The notes under the pieces were generated by a model. That model saw only the letters and a program-made list of their open reading frames with translations, was not told where the DNA came from and did no database searches. From Bacteriovoracaceae bacterium (lineage in GTDB: Bacteria > Bdellovibrionota > Bacteriovoracia > Bacteriovoracales > Bacteriovoracaceae), in NCBI GenBank assembly GCA_018649885.1, contig JABIHA010000112.1, positions 34,983 to 98,982 on the forward strand: a DNA stretch of 64,000 nucleotides, given 5' to 3'. Positions 35,608 to 45,177 of the stretch are shown here, piece by piece. Numbering within the stretch: position 1 is the first letter of the stretch; each line of letters starts with the position of its first letter. The position numbers and the translations under genes are program-made.

Positions 35608-36504
35608 TTATCGTCTTTTATCTTCTTTAAGTGCTAGGAAGAATCCACTGAAAATCAGCAAACACACAATGAAGAATTTTATTGAAATTGATTCATTTAG
35701 GTATGGGACTCCTAGAAGAGTTGCTACAACGGGCTGTAAGTAGATGAATAGGGCCACATTATCTGGCTTTGACTTGGATATGGCCCAATTGCTAATAAAG
35801 TAAGTTGCCAGGGTGCCACCATAAATTGAGAAGAAAAATGACATGTAAAATTCAGTGGAAAGCTCGCTTGGGTTAATATCGATATTTGAAACTGTAAATA
35901 GAGAGTAGATACTCATTTGCATAGTCCCAAAAACAAAAATCCAAAATGTCCCTTTAGCATGACCTAATTTGGTAAAAAATTCTTTGCAATAACTAAGAAA
36001 AATTGCGGTGGCAGCGAATGCAAATAAAACTAGCAGGTCACCTACAAAACTTTTAGAAGAAAAATCGATTTCTTTTTGGGCCTGTAAAATTAGGACACCC
36101 AAAAATGAGAGTGCAAATCCAATTCCTCTTTTGGTTGTAAGTTTGTCCTGCTTTCTTAGAATTACAATAATGACAGTAAATATTGGTGTTAGGGTGCTCA
36201 GAAGAGATGCATTGCTTGCACTGGTTAATTTTAATCCTGACAGAAAGAAAAACTGTGTGAAAGTGACTCCAGCTAAGGCCAAGGCAAAACCCTTGATGAT
36301 TGAATCCTTATCAATTTTAAAAAGATCAGGTTGCATCTTGTATAAGAAAGGAAATAGAGAAAGGGTTGAAAACCAAAAGCGAATTGTCGCCCAGAGAACG
36401 GGGTCGAGTTTTTCAACAACTATTTTTGAAGTGACGAAATTAATCCCAAATAAAATTTGGACAATGATTAATGAGAAAATGACTAAAGACTTTGAATTTT
36501 CCAC
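35608..36504 (-). CDS. EamA/DMT-superfamily transporter
   Basis: 298 residues of ten predicted TM helices in two EamA repeats. The first has NFVTSKIVVEKLDPVLWATIRFWFSTLSLFPF and the second the usual GTLATYFISNWAISKSKP and GVPYLNESISIKF segments. The substrate is unknown. Start is GTG 36504. Convergent with the preceding exported protein, stops two bases apart. Confidence 0.85.
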   Translation of the reverse strand: MENSKSLVIFSLIIVQILFGINFVTSKIVVEKLDPVLWATIRFWFSTLSLFPFLYKMQPDLFKIDKDSIIKGFALALAGVTFTQFFFLSGLKLTSASNASLLSTLTPIFTVIIVILRKQDKLTTKRGIGFALSFLGVLILQAQKEIDFSSKSFVGDLLVLFAFAATAIFLSYCKEFFTKLGHAKGTFWIFVFGTMQMSIYSLFTVSNIDINPSELSTEFYMSFFFSIYGGTLATYFISNWAISKSKPDNVALFIYLQPVVATLLGVPYLNESISIKFFIVCLLIFSGFFLALKEDKRR

Positions 36505-36669
36505 TATGAATTCTCTTTTTGGATGTGTCGTCCCGTAATATTTTAACGTAAATCACTGAAAATATGAATGGAGAAAGAATTGGAGCTGAAAACTCGTTGC
36601 GTTAAATTTGTCTAGCTTCAACCCTTTTAGTATGAGATAGATGGAATCAACTTTTCGAAGGGAACCATC

Positions 36670-37851
36670 ATGTTTAAATTAGTTTTTCTACTCTCTACAC
36701 TTACAGCTCAGGCCTTTGGCTCCTTTAATGTTGTCCACTATAATATTAAAGAGCTATCCACGTTGAAGCTTTTAGAAAAATCAGAGCAAGTTGAGATGGC
36801 CGTTAAAGTTTTAAATAAGCAATATTTTGATATTTTATCGATTAATGAAATTCAATACGATCTTCCAGGGGTACCCCTAAAGGAATTGAAAACAAGAGGC
36901 CAAAATATGAAGCTTCTTGGAAGTTATCTTGGGCTCGATTGGTCCGATGCTTTTGGTCCAGCAAATACAGGAATGGATGCAAAAAAAGGTGTTGATGGAA
37001 ACTACTACTTTGACCCATATGATTCCAATGCAAGAAAAAATGCTGACTTTGTTAGCTATGGTCTTTTTCCAGCTCAGTACTCTACTGGGGGTCTTTTTAA
37101 ATTCAAGGTTAAGGAAGTTAAAATATTTCAAAACCTAAAATGGATAGACTTCAACCCCTCACTTGATTTGACACCATACAAAGATATTTCAGGTGCAGAC
37201 TTTCCGAAAGACATGAAACTATTTGATAAGAATTTTACAGACGCGACTCTTGAAATTGAGGGAAGGGATGTCCATGTGATATTTTTTCATACAGTTCCAG
37301 CTTATCATTTTGGGAACAAATTAACTCCAAACTATATTAGAAATGAAGATCAACTCAAGTTTTTAGAATGGTATTTAACAGGAAGTACTGATCTGAAAGT
37401 TGGAGAGCTAGAAATTAAGCCACTTCAAAAAGATGATATATTTATTGCAATGGGAGATTGGAATACAGATATAAAAAATGCTGAAAATCCAGGCTCTCTT
37501 GTTTTGAATAGTCTTTTTAAAAAAGTTTCACTATGGATGGAAACTCCTGCAGTCACTTATGTTGGGCAAAGCCTTCACCATGAGACAATCAACTTAACAC
37601 TCGATTACATCGTTTTTAGGGGCCTAAAACTAGTTAAGGGCGGGGTTTATAGACCAGAATCGGGATTAAAAACTATTAAATGCACAAGTGGTAAAATTGA
37701 AGAAGAAGTAGAAATTGAAGAGGACCTTGTCTTTTTCACATATTCAAAATCAAAAGATGAAAAATGTAGGGCCCAGGTTTTTAGAGATTACTATCAATTG
37801 AAAAATGCATCTGATCATCTACCACTTTGGGCAGAATTTGATTTTCTATAA
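36670..37851 (+). CDS. Secreted endonuclease/exonuclease/phosphatase (EEP) fold protein
   Basis: 393 residues. Signal peptide MFKLVFLLSTLTAQAFG. The EEP motifs are visible: NVVHYNI near the mature start, LSINEIQYD with the catalytic Glu, AMGDWNTD, the TLDYIVF strand and the C-terminal ASDHLPLW with catalytic His. Members cut DNA, phosphodiesters or lipids. As a secreted enzyme in a likely predator it could act on prey nucleic acid or lipid, but substrate is unproven. AAGGGA is seven bases before the ATG. Confidence 0.82.
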   Translation: MFKLVFLLSTLTAQAFGSFNVVHYNIKELSTLKLLEKSEQVEMAVKVLNKQYFDILSINEIQYDLPGVPLKELKTRGQNMKLLGSYLGLDWSDAFGPANTGMDAKKGVDGNYYFDPYDSNARKNADFVSYGLFPAQYSTGGLFKFKVKEVKIFQNLKWIDFNPSLDLTPYKDISGADFPKDMKLFDKNFTDATLEIEGRDVHVIFFHTVPAYHFGNKLTPNYIRNEDQLKFLEWYLTGSTDLKVGELEIKPLQKDDIFIAMGDWNTDIKNAENPGSLVLNSLFKKVSLWMETPAVTYVGQSLHHETINLTLDYIVFRGLKLVKGGVYRPESGLKTIKCTSGKIEEEVEIEEDLVFFTYSKSKDEKCRAQVFRDYYQLKNASDHLPLWAEFDFL

Positions 37852-37855
37852 AGAT

Positions 37856-37879
37856 GTACCATCACATATGTGATGGTAC
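37856..37879. terminator. Perfect palindrome, bidirectional terminator candidate
   Basis: A perfect 24-nt palindrome centred on CATATG (arms GTACCATCACAT) lies between convergent stops (37851 plus, 37891 minus). Downstream of it on the plus strand is ACTTTGC and further on TTTACTTTTTT. The position and perfect symmetry support a two-way terminator, though the T-runs are imperfect. Confidence 0.6.
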
Positions 37880-37890
37880 TTTGCAGTCAT

Positions 37891-38385
37891 TTACTTTTTT
37901 GTGAATAATATTTTTTTGATTCCAATTGGGGTTCCAAACATTTTCTTTAGTACTAATGTGACCTGATTGAATTCCTTGCCTGCAGGATCAAGTAGCTTCC
38001 AATCATCACCATCTCTTGTGAGATCAATGTCTTTTTCGCCATATTTTTTACTTAAGGCAGACTTAAGGTAGCTCATTTTTATATCACCACCACCGGCTGC
38101 AGTGATATTAGTGCTTTTAAGTTTTACAACATGCATGCCTCTTTCTTCTCTGAGGTTTATGCCTTTTTTGACTTGGGCAACTGAGAAGTAATCAACTTGC
38201 TTTAGCCAGTAGAAGAAGTAAAAAGTTTCCTGACGAAATCTTTTGATATCACCTTTTTCATTGATTTCAATATAGAGATTAGAATTTTCTGCAAGGCCTT
38301 TGGACCCCACTTTTGTCAGCATTACATCTTTTGCAAAAGCACTACTGAGAGATATTAAAAGTAAAAACACGAATGTAAGACGCAT
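37891..38385 (-). CDS. Small exported protein of unknown function
   Basis: 164 residues with a clean signal peptide MRLTFVFLLLISLSSAFA. The mature part is basic, with a glycine-rich turn (AAGGGDIKMSY) and aromatic-rich strand region. There is no family I recognise. Convergent with the secreted EEP protein, but no link can be shown. Confidence 0.75.
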   Translation of the reverse strand: MRLTFVFLLLISLSSAFAKDVMLTKVGSKGLAENSNLYIEINEKGDIKRFRQETFYFFYWLKQVDYFSVAQVKKGINLREERGMHVVKLKSTNITAAGGGDIKMSYLKSALSKKYGEKDIDLTRDGDDWKLLDPAGKEFNQVTLVLKKMFGTPIGIKKILFTKK

Positions 38386-38511
38386 AACCTTCCTTTTTTC
38401 AGTGAATCTAATTATTGCAATTGGTATTACTAATAGGATAAGGGGAAATCAAAATTTTTGTTAATACTTTCTTAATGTTTGAAAATTAGAGGAGAAGGCT
38501 AGTTGGTTATT

Positions 38512-39003
38512 TCAGATCTTGTGTTCTTGTTTTATTTTATCTAGTAAGCTGGCACAGCTATCTTCAAGAATATCGATAACATTTTCGAATCCCCCGGTAC
38601 CTCCATAGTACGGGTCCGGTACGAAGTCGGCTTGGCTTGTGCTGCAAAAATCGGTCATCTTGAAAATTTTATTTTTAAACTTATCCTTATGGTCGAGTAA
38701 TAATATATTGGTAATATTTGAATCATCCATGCCTAAAATGTAATCAAATTTTTCAAAGTCCGAGGCCTCTAGTTGCCTCGCTCGACTTAAAAGCTGATAG
38801 CCTCTAATTTGACCAAAATGCCTCATTCTACTGTCTGCTAGCTCACCTTGGTGGTAACCACTAGTGCCAGCTGAATCAATATATATCTTATCTCTGAGTC
38901 CTGACTGCTCAGTTAACTTGCTCATGACAGCTTCTGCCATGGGAGATCTACAGATATTTCCTAGGCATACAAACAATATGGAGATGGGCGATTTTTCATT
39001 CAT
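38512..39003 (-). CDS. Low-molecular-weight protein-tyrosine phosphatase
   Basis: 163 residues with the P-loop VCLGNICRSP (CxxxxxR) at about 12-20 and the general-acid loop VPDPYYGG near 127. LMW-PTPs dephosphorylate bacterial tyrosine kinases or arginine phosphate. No kinase gene is near. The start is ATG 39003, ahead of which is a 169-bp gap shared with rimO. Confidence 0.93.
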   Translation of the reverse strand: MNEKSPISILFVCLGNICRSPMAEAVMSKLTEQSGLRDKIYIDSAGTSGYHQGELADSRMRHFGQIRGYQLLSRARQLEASDFEKFDYILGMDDSNITNILLLDHKDKFKNKIFKMTDFCSTSQADFVPDPYYGGTGGFENVIDILEDSCASLLDKIKQEHKI

Positions 39004-39172
39004 GAAAAATATTGTAGTAGCACTAGATATAATTTGAAAGGACTTTCAGGAGATTAGGGATGGCGCGTAGCGCATGCCGCTCTCTATATCATGTAAATAC
39101 GAACAAATAGCTCAATAGAAGTGGACAATGGGCCTAGGTATTTATACGAAAAGCACATAAAGGATTAAATTT

Positions 39173-40564
39173 ATGGATACTACTGGCATTGAAAATACTT
39201 TGAACGATAAAGGTGAGTTGCGCACTATATTTTTCACCTCTCTAGGTTGCTCAAAAAACCTGGTCGATTCGCAAGTGATGCTAGGGCATCTGGGCCTTGG
39301 AGGATTCAAGGTAACACCAGAACCAAAAGATGCTGAAGTTATTATCATTAATACCTGCTCCTTTGTAGAAGCAGCAAAAGCAGAGTCCATCGAAACCGTT
39401 TTAGAACTCGCTGATTACAAAGACGATGAGAATGGGCAGTGTAAGGCCCTAGTTGTTTCGGGATGCATGGCCCAACGCTATTGTGTCGAGCTTGAAAAGG
39501 AAATGCCTGAGGTAGATCTATTTATTGGAACTGGAGAATATCAAAAGATTGTTCCCCTATTAACGGCCCTTGAAGATGGCAAATTAGAAAAAAAATCATT
39601 TGTAGAAATACCAAAATATATTCATACGGAATTTGATCCAAGAGTAAATACTTCACCTTTTTATATGGCATGGCTTAAAGTTTCTGAAGGTTGTAATCGA
39701 AATTGTACATTTTGTATTATTCCAACTCTTAGAGGAAAGCTGAGATCAAGAACTGTTGAATCATTAAAAACAGAAGCAGCTCACTTGGTGGCCTCTGGGG
39801 TTAAAGAGCTTAATGTTATTAGCCAAGATTTATCTGATTACGGAAGTGATTTTTCTGGAGACAGACAAATTCAAAAATTACTTCTAGGTCTTGATAGTGT
39901 TGAAGGTGCATCATGGGTAAGGCTATTTTATTTTTATCCTGATGAAATTTCAGATGAAATAATTCAAATTATTAAAGATTCCGAAAAGATTGTAAATTAT
40001 CTCGATATGCCAGTTCAGCATTTTTCCGATTACATTTTAAAAAGGATGAATCGAAATATAACAGGAGCAGAGGTTGAGGAAAAAATAGGCAAACTTCGAC
40101 GTAGTATTCCCGATATCGTCATTAGAACTTCGATTATTGTAGGTTTTCCTGGAGAGAGCGAGAGCGATTTTCAAAAGCTTTTAGACGGTGTGAAAAAAGC
40201 AAAGTTTGATCACCTGGGAGTGTTTAAGTATTCTGATGAAGAGGGCACTGCCGCTTTTAGACTTAAAGATAAAGTTGATAGTGAGACTATTGATGAAAGA
40301 TTTGAAATTCTCTATGAAACTCAAAAAGAAATTGTAAAAGAAAACAACCAAAAATACCTGGGAAGGGTACTCGATGTACTGGTTGAAGGAGTCCATGAGG
40401 AAACCGATCTTCTATTACAAGGTAGGCATTCTGGTCAAGGCCCAGACATTGATGGAAAAGTGATCATTAATGATGGTCTTGCAAAGCCGGGTGAAATAGT
40501 TAAAGTGGAAATCACTGATGTCCTTGACTATGACTTGGTTGGAAAAATTATTCCAAATCCTTAA
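39173..40564 (+). CDS. rimO: Ribosomal protein uS12 methylthiotransferase RimO
   Basis: Radical-SAM enzyme that methylthiolates a conserved Asp of ribosomal protein S12. 463 residues. The start FFTSLGCSKNLVDSQVM is the RimO form (MiaB has a different N-terminus). Cys residues for the first cluster are in GCSKN, NTCSF and VSGCMA. CNRNCTFC holds the radical-SAM cluster. A TRAM domain ends the protein (near 390-460). RBS AAAGGA precedes the ATG. The stop is followed at once by a 134-bp inverted repeat. Confidence 0.95.
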   Translation: MDTTGIENTLNDKGELRTIFFTSLGCSKNLVDSQVMLGHLGLGGFKVTPEPKDAEVIIINTCSFVEAAKAESIETVLELADYKDDENGQCKALVVSGCMAQRYCVELEKEMPEVDLFIGTGEYQKIVPLLTALEDGKLEKKSFVEIPKYIHTEFDPRVNTSPFYMAWLKVSEGCNRNCTFCIIPTLRGKLRSRTVESLKTEAAHLVASGVKELNVISQDLSDYGSDFSGDRQIQKLLLGLDSVEGASWVRLFYFYPDEISDEIIQIIKDSEKIVNYLDMPVQHFSDYILKRMNRNITGAEVEEKIGKLRRSIPDIVIRTSIIVGFPGESESDFQKLLDGVKKAKFDHLGVFKYSDEEGTAAFRLKDKVDSETIDERFEILYETQKEIVKENNQKYLGRVLDVLVEGVHEETDLLLQGRHSGQGPDIDGKVIINDGLAKPGEIVKVEITDVLDYDLVGKIIPNP

Positions 40565-40697
40565 TACCAATTACGTTAAATAATGTCGGTTTTTGAACGC
40601 CATTTTTGCAAACCTTGCACTTTTGCTTAATCACAAAAGCGCAATCTTTACAAAACTGACATCCAAAAATCCCGATATTGTTTGACGTAATTGGTAT
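40564..40697. repeat. Long imperfect inverted repeat after rimO
   Basis: Arms of about 65 bases fold around a central loop near 40626-40634. The outer 12 bases (ATACCAATTACG with CGTAATTGGTAT) are perfect. Further in, most positions pair, and the mismatches are largely transitions, so pairs become G-T or A-C. It ends one base before the rimO stop codon is complete. It may be a MITE-like palindrome, or a structured RNA; no T-run suggests it is not a simple terminator. Confidence 0.8.
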
Positions 40698-40735
40698 AAG
40701 TAGATTTATTGCACGATAGTAAGTATACTTTTCAA

Positions 40736-40741
40736 TATAAT
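40736..40741 (+). promoter_or_regulatory. Candidate -10 box for the 40770 gene
   Basis: A perfect TATAAT lies 28 bases before the TTG start. TTGCAC is 21 bases upstream, too far for a normal sigma-70 spacing, and no better -35 is seen. Weak prediction. Confidence 0.35.
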
Positions 40742-40769
40742 TTCAACCTGACGCTATGGATAGAAACAG

Positions 40770-41573
40770 TTGAAGTACCTCCTCGTATTGTTTATTCTCT
40801 TTTCCCAAATTCCAGAATCTCATGCAATTGATTGGGGAAAATTAAAAGAAAAATCTAGGCCTCGAATTCAGAGAATTTTGGGTATAAGTTTAACTAACAA
40901 GTTGTTAGGTAAAAAACCAGACACTATAACTCTTCCTGAAATTCCAATTGTTACAAAAGATGCTACTTCAACTGAGTCTTACAAGGAGAGAAGCTTTGAG
41001 AGTACACTTTTCAAAAAATCTTCCAAGGCCCAAATTAGAACATTCAATTTTAACTATATTAATGAACTATATCTGTCGGTTATTGAGAGAAATGTTACTG
41101 ACTCTGAACAATCTAATTGGATTAATGCTCTCGAACAAGGCGGCAGTAGAGATGGTATCTACAGAGCACTAGTTCTCGGAGGTGAATACCTTGAAAGGGA
41201 GAGAGCGAGATCTCACTCTAGTAAAAGTGTAATTAATTTCACGAAGGCCTTTATGGGGAAATATCTCAACCGAAAGCCTTCCGCTGCTGCTTTGAAACAG
41301 TTAAATACCTACAGCTTGAAAAGGGTTGCTGTAGAAACGTCACTTGAAGTATTGGATGCATTTTCAACTGAGATGGATTTGCTTCGCTGGTACGCTGTCT
41401 TTTCAGCTGATATGGCTTCATCATTTCCTAATTATTTAAGTGGCTCACTTAGAAAAAACAAAGATCCTAAGTATCACCTACATTGGGCCAAAAGCGTTCC
41501 ATATGGTCATATACAGTCAGAAGTGATAATAAAACTCCACACAATTTATAATTCCCTAGAAAAAGAATTGTAA
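40770..41573 (+). CDS. Exported DUF4214-like protein
   Basis: 267 residues starting with TTG. Signal peptide MKYLLVLFILFSQIPESHA. The middle (YINELYLSVIERNVTDSEQSNWINALEQGGSRDGIYRALVLGGEYLE) resembles DUF4214, a small helical domain found in surface-layer and glycan-associated proteins. The C-terminal half is basic and unknown. It precedes two ABC exporter genes, with a hairpin between, so the protein may be an accessory or cargo, but this is weak. Confidence 0.7.
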   Translation: MKYLLVLFILFSQIPESHAIDWGKLKEKSRPRIQRILGISLTNKLLGKKPDTITLPEIPIVTKDATSTESYKERSFESTLFKKSSKAQIRTFNFNYINELYLSVIERNVTDSEQSNWINALEQGGSRDGIYRALVLGGEYLERERARSHSSKSVINFTKAFMGKYLNRKPSAAALKQLNTYSLKRVAVETSLEVLDAFSTEMDLLRWYAVFSADMASSFPNYLSGSLRKNKDPKYHLHWAKSVPYGHIQSEVIIKLHTIYNSLEKEL

Positions 41574-41576
41574 AAC

Positions 41577-41606
41577 TATACTGAAATCCAAACTGGGATC
41601 AGTATA
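41577..41606. repeat. Hairpin between exported protein and ABC genes
   Basis: TATACTGA (41577-41584) pairs with TCAGTATA (41599-41606), with a further pairing inside. There is no T-run. It resembles the TATACTG/CAGTATA stem at 5056-5075. Confidence 0.4.
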
Positions 41607-41624
41607 CCTCTAAATTTGAGAGTT

Positions 41625-43412
41625 ATGGATAGTAAAACTGATAATTCATTATTTATCCCAGTTGTTAAAGAGCTAGTGAAGCCCTACAAAAAAATATTGG
41701 GTTTTGGATGTATCATTGTTGTACTTATTAATGCGCTTGAAATGATTCCACCACTACTGTTAAAAAATCTTGGGGACTCAATTCAATCAGGTGCCTATAA
41801 TTACGATCCAAGAATTTACGCTGCCATTTTCCTTGGTATATATATTGCTATCGGTGCTTTGAAATTAGTTTGGAGATATTGTTTTTTTATAACTTCTAGA
41901 TATATGGAAGTTGATCTTAAGAAAAATCTCTTTGAAAAAATACTGTTGTCTAGATTTAGTAAGGCCTCATCACTAAAGGTTGGAACCACCGTAAGTTTAT
42001 TAAGTTACGATACTAATGATGTGAGAATGTATATCGGTATTGGAGGCTTGATCCTTATTGATACTATAACTTATCTAATTTATATACCTTTTGTTCTTTA
42101 TACTATTATTGGCATTAAATGTTTGATTCTATTGATCCCATTTGCGCTGATTCCTTTTGGGATGCATTTGTACGAGAAAAATGTGAATTTTCTTTACGAG
42201 AAATCATCTAAATTGTTGGGCGATATTTCTGATAAAGTGCACGAGGAGTCTGTTGGAGTAAAAATCTTTAGAGTGCTGAGACTTCAAGGGGTTAGAAGAA
42301 CAAAATTTAGAGGTCTGTTGGATAGTCTTTATGAAACGAATAAGAGTATTGGAGTGGTGGATCTTTGTTTCGAATCATTTCTTCTATCACTTATTTTTAT
42401 GTCTAGGGCAATACTATTTCTTTGTGCTTACTTTGCTCTCACTTCAAATGAAATGTGGTTAAAGGATTTTGCTTCTCTTGGAGTTATCATTCTTGTTTTA
42501 AAACTCCTTGATAAATTAATTTGGCCTATGATGTCTTTTTCCTACCTTGCTACACTTTCAGAGAAGGCAAAGGCTGCGGTGAGGAGAATGAGTTATATAT
42601 ATGAATTGGAACCTGCCTATAAGGGTGAGCATAAGGTTTTTTCACCCATTCATAGTATTGACGTAGAAGATCTTTATTTTACTTATCCAAACGAAAGAAA
42701 TCATGTCTTAGATGGCATTCACTTTAAAGCATCGCAAGGCCAAAAAATTGGGATCGTGGGGGATGTAGGAGCTGGAAAGTCGACTCTTCTAAGAATACTA
42801 GCTTCTCTTCACCAGCCAAGTGAAATCGATAGTTATGGAAAATTTCAAATTAATGAAATCGATTATCGTAATATTAACTATGATCTCTACCGTAATATTA
42901 CCTCTTATATTCCGCAGGAGAGTATTGTTTTTAATTCTACACTTTCAGGTAACTTATCTCCTAACGGTAAAGCTACAAAAGAAGAAATTCACGCTAGCTT
43001 AAAAGATGCGTGCCTAGATACAGACTTAAAACAACTCCCAAAGGGAATTGAAACTCTCATTGGGGAAAAAGGGGTGAATTTGTCTGGAGGGCAGAGACAA
43101 AGAGTCTCCATTGCCCGCTCTTTTCTTTCTAATGCTTCTCTCTACCTTTGGGATGATACAATATCTGCTTTAGATGTAGAAACTGAAAGAAAGGTGGTTT
43201 CCAATATTTTCAAGTTAAATCCTGAAGCCATTTTAGTTCTTGCAACTCACAGGCCTTCAGCACTTATGGATTTTGATAATATCTATATCTTGATGGACGG
43301 CAAGGTAATCGAAGAGGGGAACTTTTCTAAATTAATGCAAATTAAAGGACATTTTTATAACCTATTTCAGTATGAAGTAAGAACCAGGGAAGTAGGAGGA
43401 ATTGATGAATAA
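41625..43412 (+). CDS. ABC exporter half-transporter A (degenerate Walker B site)
   Basis: 595 residues, six-TM domain followed by an NBD. Walker A GDVGAGKST, Q-loop YIPQES, signature NLSGGQRQR (intact), Walker B LYLWDDTISALD and H-loop ATHRPS. The catalytic Glu after Walker B is Asp. In heterodimeric exporters such as TM287/288 and BmrC/D this marks the degenerate site. The start is ATG 41625. The partner gene begins 8 bases before its stop. Confidence 0.9.
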   Translation: MDSKTDNSLFIPVVKELVKPYKKILGFGCIIVVLINALEMIPPLLLKNLGDSIQSGAYNYDPRIYAAIFLGIYIAIGALKLVWRYCFFITSRYMEVDLKKNLFEKILLSRFSKASSLKVGTTVSLLSYDTNDVRMYIGIGGLILIDTITYLIYIPFVLYTIIGIKCLILLIPFALIPFGMHLYEKNVNFLYEKSSKLLGDISDKVHEESVGVKIFRVLRLQGVRRTKFRGLLDSLYETNKSIGVVDLCFESFLLSLIFMSRAILFLCAYFALTSNEMWLKDFASLGVIILVLKLLDKLIWPMMSFSYLATLSEKAKAAVRRMSYIYELEPAYKGEHKVFSPIHSIDVEDLYFTYPNERNHVLDGIHFKASQGQKIGIVGDVGAGKSTLLRILASLHQPSEIDSYGKFQINEIDYRNINYDLYRNITSYIPQESIVFNSTLSGNLSPNGKATKEEIHASLKDACLDTDLKQLPKGIETLIGEKGVNLSGGQRQRVSIARSFLSNASLYLWDDTISALDVETERKVVSNIFKLNPEAILVLATHRPSALMDFDNIYILMDGKVIEEGNFSKLMQIKGHFYNLFQYEVRTREVGGIDE

Positions 43413-45177
43413 ATTACTCCTCGATGACCAAGATAGAAAAAATGAAAAGTTTCAGGCAATTAATGATTTTAAAGTTTTGTGGCCATACTTAAAAGAATTT
43501 AAATTCCAATTGATAGTCTGCATCGTTTTGTTTGGATTTAGTACAGTAGGAACTATCGGTGTTCCCTATTCGATGGGACTAGTGATCGATAAGTCTCTCA
43601 CCGATGGCTCAAATTTTTGGACCTACTTTCTATTCTTTTGCGGATGTTATCTAATAATGATAATTTTCTCATTTTTACAAAATTATATTTTTCTAAAGTT
43701 AGGGCAAAGAGCACTATATAACTTACGCGTCGATATCCAAGAGCTACTTTTTAGACTTCCACTAAAATTCTTTGATACAAATTCCTCTGGAAAAATCATT
43801 AGCCGTTCAGTCAATGATGTTACTGGACTTGCCGTCTTATTTAACTCCAAATTTTTTAGCACTATGAGTGAAGCAGCCACTATTATAGGCTCACTGGCAG
43901 CACTCACTTTAATCTCACCACTATGTGGTGGTTTTCTTAGTATTTATACAATCCTACTCATTTTCTTTCTTTTTAAATTTATGGGCGAAGCTGGAAAGAA
44001 AATGATTGGCTTTAGGTCCATAAGCTCAAGGATAAATTCCTTTGTTGGCGATACAGTCAATGGACTGGAAATAATTTTTGCTAGTAATTATCACTCTTTT
44101 TGGATTCCCAAATATCTTAGATTTATGAGGTTATTTAAGGTCTCAATTAAAAGAGTCATTTTCGCCTGGGCCAAATTTCCAACCGTTCATACTATTGCCA
44201 TAGGACTTTCCTATTCTACAGTCATATTTATTTGTTACAATCAAGTTCAAAGTGGTGTCATTACATCAGGTCAATTTGTCGCTATTTTAACCTATGTCTC
44301 CTTTATATTAAATCCTTTCCACCAGATTTCAGGCCGGTTCAACGAATTTCAAACGGCCATGTCATCCATGAATAAAATCAATCAAATTTTATCCTTAAAA
44401 GATGAAAGAGAAATTGATGTAAGCGTTGGAGGCATGTTACTAATCCCTGGATCGGATATTAACTTTGAAAATTTGAAATTTGGTTACGATAGTGAAAATG
44501 CTCTATTCGATGGATTTAATTGCACTATCCCAGGAGAAAAAACCACAGCAATCATAGGTAGAACAGGCTCTGGAAAAACGAGTTTAATAGGGCTTATTTG
44601 CAAGTTATATCCATGGCAAGGTGGGGATATCAAAATTGGAGACTTTAGCCTTCAAGATTTATCAAAGGAATCTCTTTATTCTCACGTCGGTGTTGTCACG
44701 CAACAATTATTTATTTTCGAAGACACTATTAGAGAAAACCTGAGACTTTATGATGAAAGCATTGATGATGAAAGAATATCGAATGTGCTTGCAGAGATAA
44801 AGTTAGATAAAAAAATCAATTCTCTTGAAAAAGGGCTTGATAGTTTTTTTGATAAATCATCTGATATTTTCTCTGTTGGAGAAAAGCAGCTTATAATCAT
44901 TGGGAGAATGCTCCTGAGAGATCCCAAAATTTTAATTTTTGATGAGGCTACAGCAAGTCTCGATAATCACTCAGAGTTCCTAGTTCAAAATGCCTGCCAA
45001 AAACTATTCAGGGGAAGAACAACAATTATTATTGCACACAGACTCTCGACCATTCAAATGGCACAAAATATAGTTGTTCTCGACAGTGGCAAGATTGTAG
45101 AAGAAGGAGCTCCCGATAAACTAATTGAAAACAAAGGTGCTTACTACGACTATCTTCAATTTCTATCTGATGAGTAG
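43405..45177 (+). CDS. ABC exporter half-transporter B (degenerate signature motif)
   Basis: 590 residues, six-TM domain plus NBD. Walker A GRTGSGKTS, Q-loop VTQQLF, Walker B ILIFDEATASLD with the catalytic Glu, and H-loop IAHRLS are canonical. The signature is FSVGEKQL rather than LSGGQ. Together with partner A this makes one consensus site (Walker A/B of B plus LSGGQ of A) and one degenerate site (Walker A/B of A plus FSVGE of B), exactly as in known heterodimers. Substrate unknown. Its 3' end overlaps epmA on the opposite strand by 22 bp. Confidence 0.9.
   Translation: MNKLLLDDQDRKNEKFQAINDFKVLWPYLKEFKFQLIVCIVLFGFSTVGTIGVPYSMGLVIDKSLTDGSNFWTYFLFFCGCYLIMIIFSFLQNYIFLKLGQRALYNLRVDIQELLFRLPLKFFDTNSSGKIISRSVNDVTGLAVLFNSKFFSTMSEAATIIGSLAALTLISPLCGGFLSIYTILLIFFLFKFMGEAGKKMIGFRSISSRINSFVGDTVNGLEIIFASNYHSFWIPKYLRFMRLFKVSIKRVIFAWAKFPTVHTIAIGLSYSTVIFICYNQVQSGVITSGQFVAILTYVSFILNPFHQISGRFNEFQTAMSSMNKINQILSLKDEREIDVSVGGMLLIPGSDINFENLKFGYDSENALFDGFNCTIPGEKTTAIIGRTGSGKTSLIGLICKLYPWQGGDIKIGDFSLQDLSKESLYSHVGVVTQQLFIFEDTIRENLRLYDESIDDERISNVLAEIKLDKKINSLEKGLDSFFDKSSDIFSVGEKQLIIIGRMLLRDPKILIFDEATASLDNHSEFLVQNACQKLFRGRTTIIIAHRLSTIQMAQNIVVLDSGKIVEEGAPDKLIENKGAYYDYLQFLSDE

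Noticed and set aside
39058..39080. GCGC-rich inverted patches near rimO and after hpt (5265-5285) as a REP family
   Set aside because: They share only short GCGC/TAGCGC pieces and no consistent flanks; likely coincidence.
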